Source of the DNA: Beroe forskalii
Taxonomy: Eukaryota; Ctenophora; Nuda; Beroida; Beroidae
NCBI GenBank assembly: GCA_011033025.1
Contig: WFMF01000123.1
Location: forward strand, 257,848-321,847
DNA: 64,000 nt
Reading direction: 5' to 3'
Position numbers and translations under genes: made by a program
Notes under the pieces: generated by a model
The model's input: the letters and a program-made list of their open reading frames with translations, nothing else
The model's database searches: none
Told to the model about the DNA's origin: nothing
Shown: piece by piece, positions 32,510-44,300 of the stretch
How positions within the stretch are numbered: the stretch's first letter is position 1
Layout: each line of letters begins with the position of its first letter

Positions 32510-32640
32510 CCGATTGGAATTTTTTGATGCGGTAAAAAGTATTCAGTTGATTTTAATTGTGGTGGTTAAAATTTGCGAACGAGGTGCTGCGTAGCAGCGC
32601 CCAGTGAGCTGTCTATTTGCAGGCCAAATGGGCCTGCTAG
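32510..32640 (+). mobile_element. Dispersed repeat with Helitron-like 3' end (copy 1)
   Basis: This shares about 130 bp with 33285..33417 (TTTGATGCGGTAAAAAG, GAGGTGCTGC.TAGCAGCGCC). Both end in a hairpin GCAGGCC..GGCCTGC immediately followed by CTAG|T. A 3' hairpin plus CTRR before T is a Helitron hallmark, although here the hairpin abuts CTAG more closely than usual. No helicase ORF is present. Confidence 0.5.
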
Positions 32641-33284
32641 TCTTATATATAATTTGGAGATGGCATGTGAATTATGTCTGTGCGGGCGCACAGTTTAAAT
32701 TTGAGCTTACCAAGAAAATATCAAGGAAAACAAAGGCGAAGTGGTGCATATTGGTGCTGTTGCTATGGAAACCAATTTTAGTGCACATGCAGATTATGAT
32801 CAGTCCTATGCGAGTGCTTTTTATTGCGCAGCTCATGTTAAATACTTTGCTGTAGTTTTTAAAAATCTGATGTTTTGTAAACTTCAAATTCAAGACCTCA
32901 AGATGGAGAATGGGCATAACTTGAATAATGGAGGATATTTCAGATGTGGCAGAGGTTGAGTCGGTGAAAACAGCAGTAACTGCAGTTGTGAAATTAACCG
33001 TTAAGGTTACAAGGTGTGCACAATTCAATCGAGTCAAATGTAGGTATAGCAGATTTCCAAGACAGCTCCTGGATAACAGGATAAAACAAAATTATCCAAT
33101 GTCAGTGTCAGTATGAGAATCAGTTGTAAGAACTAACATCAGATTGCAATCAAAACGGAATGCTGGAACAAAACTCACATGGTTTAGCACATCTAAGACT
33201 AACTGATGAATTCAATCTATTTTCCTCTCTGCTCCTTCATATTTTTTTGAATATTTGAATTTTTTCACATAACTTTTGATCTAA

Positions 33285-33417
33285 TTAGAATTCTTTGATG
33301 CGGTAAAAAGCATCCAATCAATTCGAAATCGAGTGGCAGTGTTTAAAACTTGCAAACGAGGTGCTGCATAGCAGCGCCGAGTGACCTGTGTATTTGCAGG
33401 CCCAACGGGCCTGCTAG
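33285..33417 (+). mobile_element. Dispersed repeat with Helitron-like 3' end (copy 2)
   Basis: Second member of the family at 32510. It ends GCAGGCCCAACGGGCCTGCTAG; the loop differs and the stem is conserved. The 640 bp between the two members contain short ORFs with no recognised domain. Confidence 0.5.
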
Positions 33418-33504
33418 TATTTAATAACCATCATTCTTAATGAAATACAATCTCATAGGTTCCTTAGATGTGATGAGAAACTGAGGGCAACTCCTCTTGG
33501 AGAT

Positions 33505-35321
33505 ATGTTTAGTTTCAGAAGAAGTAAAAAGAAGAAAAGTGTTGTTAGTGATTCTGCCCCCACACCATATCAAAGAGGAGTAGAGTCCCCACCAACATAT
33601 CCAGGTTTGACTTTTAAAACCTCTAAGAAAGGAATATAAATAGAAAATAAACTCACTTGTAGGTAATTTAGAGTATTAAATTAAGAGAGAAATAAAGTAT
33701 TTTAAATACTTCCAAAAAAGGTGCAATTGTTGTTATAATATCATCAAGCAGCAGGTTGGTCTTATTTTAAACACTAAATGAATTAACTCATTTTCAGCTC
33801 GAGGCTTAGACCACCAATCACCTAATGAAGATGGTGAGAGTTCAGCAGGCAGCAGCATGGTCAGTTTAAATCCTGCAGAAATCACTAGTTCACCAAAGCT
33901 AAGAGCTGTTAAACTGCACAGGAACCAAAATGGTATGTTACCTAGAGTATTAGATTGAATATAATCAAACAACTATTTTAATCAAACAACTGTTTTATTA
34001 TTCTTCTACAATCAATAGATATAAATTATATGAATATCAAATCATAAATCTTCCTTACGGTTATGCAATTCAAAAGAATCCTAATATTGTAATTTTTGAG
34101 AATTAGAGAGGAACCATCATAGCACATCTATGTAACGAAATAAATTGATTGGTTTAAGCAGAGGGTAACATTGTCATGTGAGGTCATGTTTGGCCTTCTC
34201 AACAAAATCAACAGATCTCCTAGTACATGACCCTATTCGGGCTTAGGGCTTCAATAAACCCCCTTGTGAATCACCTCAATTTGTTAAAGCCAGTGCTATG
34301 GTACGATACAGTGCATTGTGCAACTGAGTTTAACAGCAGAGGCACAAGCAGGGCAGATCACATTCCATCAACATTGAGCCATTTTTATTAAACATTGAAT
34401 AATTTAATTTGGTCCGTATGATTTTTACAGTATAATTACAGTACAGCATTCATTCTTATGATATTTATAGAAGCATCTCGTTTGTTAAGGGACAGCACTT
34501 TGCCTATGATGAAGGCCGGTGGCCACCCACTGAGAAAATAGCCATAATCATACTGGGTAGGTGGCCAGCTAAGTCAGTATGATACCTGCTGTCAGCATAT
34601 GGGACAATGGTTATTCTCTGTCTAGTAACTTGGACAATTACCTATCCAAATATGCATACTGCAGCTTTCCTAGCAATTCTGTACTGTATGGACAAAACGG
34701 ACACTGAGTACTGACACTCACCCTCTATTATATGATAAGAAATGTGCTGTGAATATTATACTGTATATCCAATGTCGATCAATAAAGTTCAGCCACTTGC
34801 AATGCCTTGTCCAGCTTTAATTACCTATATAACCCATAGAACAATGATCATGAATATGATGGTTTGACAATTCCCAGGTAAGTTTGGGATAAGTCTGCTG
34901 CGTGGTGGAGACAAGCACTTCGTGGAAGGTCCCAACCTTTACCCTCAAGATAGACTGGTGGAAGTAAACGGGGAAAATGTGGAGGGGGCTTCCAATGACA
35001 GAATTTATGAACTGTTTGAGGTGTTTTTTATGTCCTACGACCGTCAACCGTGTCTCTCTGTTTGTGTCCATAATTAGTTATTGGATGGCGTTTTACTTGT
35101 TGGGTGCTTTTCATTGAGACAGTAGCTAGGTATGCTTATCTTATTAAACAAGCAAATAATCTGCGTCTGTTCAAAGTACTTTGCCGCAGATGGGAGGAGA
35201 CCATCTGACCCTGGTGGTTCAGGGACTCCCCGAGATGGCGGAGATAAACTCCCGCATCACTCCGGAGCAGAGAGACCTCTCCAACAGCACCATGTCCCTC
35301 TCCTCCGTCTGCAGTTTCAGG
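33505..35321 (+). CDS. MYO18: Myosin XVIII exons 1-4: N-terminus and PDZ domain
   Basis: Exons are 33505..33604, 33798..33932, 34878..35020 and 35190..35321. ATG at 33505 opens a lysine-rich start. The PDZ fold follows: KFGISLLRGGDKHFVEGP (carboxylate-binding loop GISL), LYPQDRLVEVNGENVEGASN and HLTLVVQGLPEM. Exon 4 ends SSVCSFR at donor AGG|GTGAGT, the seed of a large 27-bp array. Confidence 0.88.
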
Positions 35322-38300
35322 GTGAGTGCCTCGGTCTGCAGTTTCAGGGTGCAGTTTCAGGGTGAGTACCTCAGTCTGCAGTTTCAGGGTGCAGTTTCAG
35401 GGTGAGTACCTCAGTCTGCAGTTTCAGGGTGCAGTTTCAGGGTGAGTACCTCAGTCTGCAGTTTCAGGGTGAGTACCTCAGTCTGCAGTTTCAGGGTGAG
35501 TACCTCAGTCTGCAGTTTCAGGGTGAGTACCTCAGTCTGCAGTTTCAGGGTGAGTACCTCAGTCTGCAGTTTCAGGGTGCAGTTTCAGGGTGAGTACCTC
35601 AGTCTGCAGTTTCAGGGTGCAGTTTCAGGGTGAGTACCTCAGTCTGCAGTTTCAGGGGTGCAGTTTCAGGGTGAGTACCTCAGTCTGCAGTTTCAGGGTG
35701 AGTACCTCAGTCTGCAGTTTCAGGGTGAGTACCTCAGTCTGCAGTTTCAGGGATAGTACCTCCGTCTGCAGTTTCAGGGTGAGTACCTCAGTCTGCAGTT
35801 TCAGGGTGAGTACCTCAGTCTGCAGTTTCAGGGTGAGTACCTCAGTCTGCAGTTTCAGGGTGAGTACCTCGGTCTGCAGTTTCAGGGTGAGTACCTCGGT
35901 CTGCAGTTTCAGGGTGAGTACCTCCGTCTGCAGCTTCAGGGTGAGCTTACCTTTCAAAAGTATTTTTCTTCCCGGTACTCACCACATTTTTTCCCACCAA
36001 ATCAAATTTTTATGCTTTTTGTGGACCGCTCGCTTCACTCGCCAAATGTCCATTAAGAGCAAATATTTCCCATCATATTCAAGATAATGATATGAATGAT
36101 TCATGGACAAATCCTGATGTTCTGATATAAACTTAGTACAACAGTAATTGTAAGCAGGGGTCTGGGGGCTGCAGCCCCCAATGATCCAGACGTTTCGGGT
36201 AGATAGGAAAATCGTTTTCTTGCGATTTTTGCTGCCAATCTTGAGGCTGATTGCATGGAGAACTGATGCAAACGTAATTCTAACAGTTGTGAGCAAGGGT
36301 CTGGGGCGGCAGCCCCAGTGATCCAGACGTTTTTACGTAGATAGGAAAATCGTTTTCTTACGATTTTGCTGCCATTCTTTAGGCAACTAGCATGGCGACC
36401 TCCTACTTATATATGTCAAACTTGCATCCAAAGCTCTATCAAAGTCTGGAAATTGGGAAGATTCCTCACTACCGGGAAGTGGGATGATTCATTGCCACTG
36501 GGAAGTGGGAAAATTCCTTACTATCGGGAAGTGGGAAGATTCGTTGCCACTGGGAAGTGGGAAGATTCCTTACTACCAGGAAGTGGGAAGATTCGTTGCC
36601 ACTGGGATGTTGGAAGATTCCTAACTACCGGGAAGTGGGAAGATTCGTTGCCACTGGGAAGTGGGAAGATTCCTTACTACCAGGAAGTGGGATGATTCGT
36701 TGCCACTGGGAAGTGGGAAGATTTGTTATCACTGGGAAGTAGGAAGAGTCCTTACTACCGGGAATTGGGAAGATTCCTGACCATTGGTAAGTGGGAAGAT
36801 TCGTTGCCACTGGGAAGTTGGAAGATTCCTGACAATTGGGACGTGGGAAGATTCGTTGCTACTGTGAAGTGGGAAGATTCCAGGCCATTGGGAAGTGGGA
36901 AGATTCGTTGCCACTGGGAAGTGGGAAGATTCCTAAGTACCGGGATATGGGAAGATTCGTTGCCACTGGGAAGTGGAAAGATTCCTAACTACCGGGAAGT
37001 GGGAAGATTCGTTGCCACTGGGAAGTAGGAAGGTTCCTGACCATTGGGAAGTGGGAAGATTCGTTGCCACTGGGAAGTGGGAAGATTCCTAACTACCGGG
37101 AAGTGGGATGATTCGTTGCCACTGGGAAGTAAGATTCCTGACCATTCGGAAGTGGGAGGATTCGTTGCCACTGGGAAGTGGGAGGATTCCTAACTACCGG
37201 TATGTGGGAAGATTCGTTGCCACTTTGCTTTGTGACTGATCAAAATGTTTCAAAATTTCAGATTTTCAGAAAATTTCCCGGTAGATCAAAAAATTTCCCG
37301 GTACTCACGAGTACCCCGAGTACCGACTTTTGAAAGGTAGGAGGGTGAGTGGCTCGGTCTGCAGTTTCAGGGTGAGTACCTCGGTCTGCAGTTTCAGGGT
37401 GAGTGGCTCGGTCTGCAGTTTCAGGGTGAGTACCTCAGTCTGCAGTTTCAGGGTGAGTACCTCGGTCTGCAGTTTCAGGGTGAGTACCTCAGTCTGCAGT
37501 TTCAGGGTGAGTACCTCGGTCTGCAGTTTCAGGGTGAGTGCCTCAGTCTGCAGTTTCAGGGTGAGTGCCTCAGTCTGCAGTTTCAGGGTGAGTACCTCAG
37601 TCTGCAGTTTCAGGGTGAGTACCTCAGTCTGCAGTTTCAGAGTGAGTACCTCAGTCTGCAGTTTCAGGGTGAGTACCTCAGTCTGCAGTTTCAGGGTGAG
37701 TACCTCAGTCTGCAGTTTCAGGGTGAGTACCTCAGTCTGCAGTTTCAGGGTGAGTACCTCAGTCTGCAGTTTCAGGGTGATTGCATCAGTCTGCAGTTTC
37801 AGGGTGAGTGCCTCGGTCTGCAGTTTCAGGGTGCAGTTTCAGGGTGAGTACCTCAGTCTGCAGTTTCAAGGTGAGTAGTGAGTACCTCAGTCTGCAGTTT
37901 CAGGGTGAGTACCTCGGTCTGCAGTTTCAGGGTGAGTACCTAAGTCTGCAGTTTCAGGGTGAGTACCTCGGTCTGCAGTTTCAGGGTGAGTACCTCAGTC
38001 TGCAGTTTCAGGGTGAGTACCTCAGTCTGCAGTTTCAGAGTGAGTACCTCAGTCTGCAGTTTCAGGGTGAGTACCTCAGTCTGCAGTTTCAGGGTGATTG
38101 CATCAGTCTGCAGTTTCAGGGTGAGTGCCTCGGTCTGCAGTTTCAGGGTGCAGTTTCAGGGTGAGTACCTCAGTCTGCAGTTTCAAGGTGAGTACCTCAG
38201 TCTGCAGTTTCAGGGTGAGTACCTCGGTCTGCAGTTTCAGGGTGAGTACCTAAGTCTGCAGTTTCAGGGTGAGTGCCTCAGTCTGCAGTTTCAGGGTGAG

Positions 38301-41300
38301 TACCTCAGTCTGCAGTTTCAGGGTGAGTACCTCAGTCTGCAGTTTCAGAGTGAGTACCTCAGTCTGCAGTTTCAGGGTGAGTACCTCAGTCTGCAGTTTC
38401 AGGGTGAGTACCTCAGTCTGCAGTTTCAGGGTGATTGCATCAGTCTGCAGTTTCAGGGTGAGTGCCTCGGTCTGCAGTTTCAGGGTGCAGTTTCAGGGTG
38501 AGTACCTCAGTCTGCAGTTTCAAGGTGAGTTCCTTTGCGCAGAGCCTACTGTGGCGTGAGAGAAACAGTGTCGCATTTATGTGGAACTGTGTAGGGAGGA
38601 CTAGTTCAACTGCTAATTTTTAGCCCTTTTTTCAAGTGGTGTACTATTTTTGTTGCTTAACTTTGGTGCTTAAAAAGTTAAAATGGTACGATTGATTTGG
38701 TGGAGCAGAATCAAAACAGTGTATCTTATAATGAATCATCATTAATGTACTTATATCAGAGTGAGCAGCAGGAGGAACCATGGCAGAACTCTAGACGGGT
38801 TTGGTATGTCCACTCTGAGGGCATTACAGCTGGCACCATAGTGCCGTCCACTGGAATCACTACTTCCAATTCTAATTCTACTCTTCTGCTCCGACTAGAC
38901 AATGGCCAGAGGATGATGGAAGTTGACGAATACGAAACTGAGCCGGTACCTATCAAAAATCTACATTTAAGTCTATCTATATATTTATTTACTTATTCTC
39001 TTTTCGAGATGTATGAAAGTTAGTAGATAATTATTAATCATTAATCATCAACACTTACTACGTCGAAAGATGACAAAAACATGAAATAACTCGTGCCACA
39101 TTTGAACCCAGTCGGACGGCCTTAGCACTGAGGGTCCCAAATTAATAACTCAGGACGCCATGACCTTTTAATATTTTTGATCTAAGCGAACATTTTGCAG
39201 GCCAACCCGCCAAAGTATGACCGTGCAGAAAACCTAGCCTCTCTCTTTCACCTGAACGAGAGTAGTGTGCTTCACACCCTCCGCCAAAGGTTCGGAAGCA
39301 ACCTGATCCACACTCAGGCAGCAAACATCCTGCTTCTCCTCAACCCCTCTCGGAAACTGAGTGTTTACAACACAAAGGTACACACAGGACAATAGTTTCA
39401 GGTATAAAGACTAGCTACACACAGACAAACTACGCAAACAAGGTACACGCAGACACAGTACCTAGGTATACATAGACATGGACACAAATCTTGTGATAGC
39501 CTCCTTTCCCGTTTACTCTTCCTAGGGTCTATGACTTTTCCCACCCTTGACAGATGATGTCAACCGCCGCCCCCCCCTTTTTAAGGGAATACGACTGTTC
39601 CCCTTGAAAGGTGATGTCCATGTTCCCAAGGGACTATGACTGTCCCCTTGACAGGTGATGTCAATGTTCCGGAGCATGCACTACAACAAGATGCCTCCCC
39701 ATCTGTACAAGACTGCAAAGCAGGCCCACCTCAAGATGCTGGCGACCCACACCGAGCAGAGCATTGTCTTGTGCGGGCCCACTGGAAGTGGCAAGTCAAC
39801 TGCCCTTCACTACATCGTACACTACTACGCACAGGTTAGCCTTCTTTACCTCTTCTACAAGAGTAAGAGTTTATTGATACTTTTTCCAGGTTGCCTTGGA
39901 AAGAGGGGTGTAAGTAAAGATGCCTGGAGAAGTAATTAACGAATCTTTCCCGTTTAGGTGCATTGCAATCCCAAGGGAGGGCTGCCATCAGAGAAGTTCA
40001 CTGCCGCGCTTGCTCTTCTTGACGCCTTCGGCTGCTGCCTCAGCGAAAGCAACACCCACAGCACTCGCTTCACCTCTCTCATCACGCTCAACTTCACCGC
40101 GCAAGGCACCCTGACTGGGGCCCAGACTTATGTGAGTATCTGGTCATCTGAAAAGGGATAACCTTTAGATTTTATAATTTTAGATCGAACTTCAACGATA
40201 CTAATTCTTAACGCAACGATTATTGGACCAGTAGGCACTACGCTGCACTTATGGTACATTAGTTTCTATAGTATGTGATATGTGAGTATATTAGAGTATC
40301 ATTGCATTCTTGAAAGGGGCCGCACTATTTTATGCCTCACATGGAATAAGAAAAAATGGAAACTATAGCCCCAACTATCGGTGGCCCCCACTACCCTAGT
40401 AACTCGGGTGCCCCTCAGACGTGTTTGCTGGATAGGTTCCGCGTTGTGCGGTGTGGGGAAGGGGAGTTAGGATTCCACATCTTCTACCAAATGATAGAGG
40501 GCAGTGACGATAGTCTGCGGAGGGAGCTGCAGCTCGGACCCAACGTCACCGAAAACAACGACTTCTTACCGCCACTCACTGAGGTAACGTGAAACAATGT
40601 AACGTGAGACAGTGTAACGTGGGGCTGTGTAACGTGCGACAATGTAACGTGAAACTGTGTAACGTGAGACAGTGTAACGTGCGACAAAGTAACGTGAAAC
40701 AGTGTAACGTGAGACAATTTAACGTGAAACCGTGTAACGTGAGACAATTTAACGTGAAACCGTGTAACGTGAAACAGTGTAACGTGTGACAATGTTACGT
40801 GAGACAATGTAACGTGTGACAATGTAACGTCGGACTGTGTATTTACGTGATTCCTTCCTCCACAGCACGGGCAAAGAAAGCAGGCTGCTGAGAACTACGC
40901 TAAAACTCTGGAAGCTTTCAAGTTCCTGGGAGGGGTCAGTATCCCGGAAGTTAAAGGTCTGCTCACCGTCCTCTCTGCTATTATCCACCTAGGGAAGACG
41001 GGGGCCGTCAACCGTGAGTATTCCTTACTATACAAGATGCTTATTAGAATTGGCGGATTGCTCGGCTTTTCGAGAGCTTATCACGTGATTTCCTTCGTAT
41101 ATGATACCAAATGGACCAATCAGGTGGTTGTATCTGACGTTGGAAATATCAGATACAACTATCTGGTTGGTCCATTTGGTAGGGCACACTAAGGATATCA
41201 CGTGATATGATGTGGAAAATCGGGGCAATCCGCCCCGATTTTATAGTTGTAGTCTTTTAGTAAACTTTGTAGTCTTTTAGTAAACTTTGAATCAGAGCCT

Positions 41301-44300
41301 AGTGTTCATGTAGCCTAATAAAAGTAGTCCTGCAATCCTAGTAACTGCTGGTAACTAAGAGGAGTGATGACGTGTCTATTACAGTGAGGCTATATACATC
41401 AGTACATTAATTTGTATTTGTACTTTGTCACACCTTCAGCACTGAAGCCACGCATGTGCACTGATTTACTACTGTGCTTTCGCACGAGGGGTTAGAGTAC
41501 CAAACTCTTGAAGTATATAATAACAATCCTATGGAAGTGTACCAACTTAAAATGATGCTGTGGGGGAGAGTGTTGCTCTAAACGACGGTTTTTCAGATCA
41601 GAATGGGATGGGGGCGAGGTTTGCGAATGCTACTGCCGCACAGATCGCTGCCAATGTTCTTGGAGTGAAGTACGAGGCGCTTGAGAGACAGGTACAGTGT
41701 AATGAGGTAGTGAAGAAGCAGTATCACAGTTGTGGGAGGGGGGTCTGCGTTCGATTTCTGTTTCCTGGTTTCTGGACAGTTTTCAGCACGTTTATTAGGT
41801 TGACCCTGAAACTTGATTGGATCTTTGTATGTTATTGGGCATAAATTTAAGAAATGAGAAACAGCCGTCTCTTTAGCTAGTGGGCGCCATAGATTTCTTG
41901 TCTAGCTTTAGCTTCATGTTTGCAATATATTTTCATATCTTCATATGCATACCTCTACCACAGTACGGAAGTGCTGTAATATGATCCATGCTTCTATTTA
42001 TTTATTTAATTTTGACGTCATCACCTATTTTATTCTTTTATTTCTTTATTTCTCGCCTTCTCGATCTTGGTAGCACAAAATTAATATGCTAAAACCGGTA
42101 TTTTTTGTTCTCAAAAACTCGATATCTATAGAAACTTTTGAGAAAACCAATTAGAAATCATATGGACCTAGATGAGATATATTATTTTTCCATACGGTAA
42201 AAGCCGTGGAAGCTGCAATTCTCCTCTATCAGAAGCAATAAAAACATGAAATCTAACCTAGACCAATTACATGGCCCCCGTTACCCTTAAGAAACTTAAT
42301 TAGTAAATTGTCAACTACTAGCTTACTAGGGATAAAAGTCAAGGGTGTATATTATATCTGGTAGTGTAGCATATGAAGGTGTGTCCGTGTGTACTTGTGT
42401 AGAAGTGCGGGGCACTTTCAATCGTTTTCTGCTACTAAATCTTTCGTTTAGCTCCATGACTCGATTAGTTGAATTCCTCTGAGGTTTATTATGACTTTTT
42501 CTTGCATTTTGAGTTAACGCTCTATTACACGGTGATGAGTTAGTGTTTTCTGATGCTTCCTGTAACTGATTCCTTTTGCAGCTGATCTCCAGTCTACCGC
42601 TGTCCAGTGACGCGGACCCAGCTAAGCTCCTTCAGAACGCTATAGAAGACTTGGCTATGTCTCTTTACGAACTGGTGTTCAGTGCTGTTAATTCGCTCAT
42701 CAACAGGTAAGCACTAACTCGCTAAGCATATATCTCACTCTCAGGACATTGGCTGGTGCAGGACATCCCTACTCCCTAGCCTTATATCTCACCACTTCAT
42801 CTGATTAGCATTGACAGGACAACCCCCTACTATACTCTCTTATAACTCACCTCTTGGCTCTTTTTCTCAGAGCATGGACAGGACACTCCCCTACTCCCTT
42901 ATAAATCGCCCCTTCATCTCAGAGCATTGGCTGGTCCCGGACTCCCTTATCACTCACCTCTCTATCTCAGGGCATTGGCTGGCCCCGGACGTTCCCCCTA
43001 CTCCCATATAAATCGCCCCTTTATCTCAGAGCATTGGCTGGTCCCGGACTCCCTTATAACTCTCCCCTTTATCCCAGAGCATTGGCTGGTCCCGGACTCC
43101 CTTATAACTCGCCCCTTTATCTCAGAGCATTGGCTGGTCCCGGACTCCCTTATAACTCTCCCCTTTATCCCAGAGCATTGGCTGGTCCCGGACTCCCATA
43201 TAACTCTCCCCTTTATCCCAGAGCATTGGCTGGTCCCGGACTCCCTTATAACTCTCCCCTTTATCTCAGGGCATTGGCTGGTCCCGGACTCCCTTATAAC
43301 TCGCCCCTTTATCTCAGGGCATTGGCTGGTCTCGGACTCCCTTATAACTCGCCCGTTTATCTCAGGGCATTGACTGGTCCCGGACGTTCCCCCTACCCCC
43401 ATATAACTCGCCCCTTTATCTCAGAGCATTGGCTGATCCCGGACTCCCTTATAACTCTCCCCTTTATCCCAGAGCATTGGCTGGTCCCGGACTCCATTAT
43501 AACTCTCCCCTTTATCTCAGAGCATTGGCTGGTCCCGGACGTTCCCCCTACTCCCATATAACTCTCCCCTTTATCCCAGAGCATTGGCTGGTCCCGGACG
43601 TTCCCCCTACTCCCTTATAACTCTCCCCTTTATCTCAGGGCAATGGCTGGTCCCGGACTCCCTTATAACTCGCCCCTTTATCTCAGGGCATTGACTGGTC
43701 CCGGACGTTCCCCCTACCCCCATATAACTCGCCCTTTTATCTCCGAGCATTGGCTGGTCCCGGACTCCCTTATAACTCTCCCCTTTATCTCAGGGCATTG
43801 GCTGGTCCCGGACTCCCTTATATTACTCTCCCCTTTATCTCAGAGCATTGGCTGGTCCCGGACGTTCCCCCTACTCCCATATAACTCTCCCCTTTATCCC
43901 AGGGCATGGGCTGGTCCCGGACGTTCCCCCTACTCCCATATAACTCTCCCCTTTATCCCAGGGCATTGGCTGGTCCCGGACGTTCCCCCTACTCCCATAT
44001 AACTCTCCCCTTTATCCCAGGGCATTGGCTGGTCCCGGACGTTCCCCCTACTCCCATATAACTCTCCCCTTTATCTCAGAGCATTGGCTGGTCCCGGACG
44101 TTCCCCCTACTCCCATATAACTCGCCCCTTTATCTCAGGGCATTGGCTGGTCCCGGACGTTCCCCCTACTCCCTTATAAATCACCTCTTTATCTCAGAGC
44201 ATTGGCTGGTCCCGGACGCTCCCCCTATTCCCATATAACTCGCCCCTTTATCTCAGGGCATTGGCTGGTCCCGGACGTTCCCCCTACTCCCTTATAACTC

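Noticed and set aside
35322..38533. CRISPR-like array
   Set aside because: The repeats are directly abutting without unique spacers, in a eukaryotic intron, and the unit equals the adjoining exon-donor junction.
37330..38559. Long ORFs of VSTSVCSFR or YLSLQFQGE repeats as a repetitive protein gene
   Set aside because: They are the open frames of the 27-bp intronic donor array; they have no independent start context and all three frames are open. They may at most be optional exon extensions.
42811..44002. Proline- and leucine-rich ORFs on both strands of the 48/58-bp array
   Set aside because: By-products of the acceptor minisatellite in myosin intron 12.
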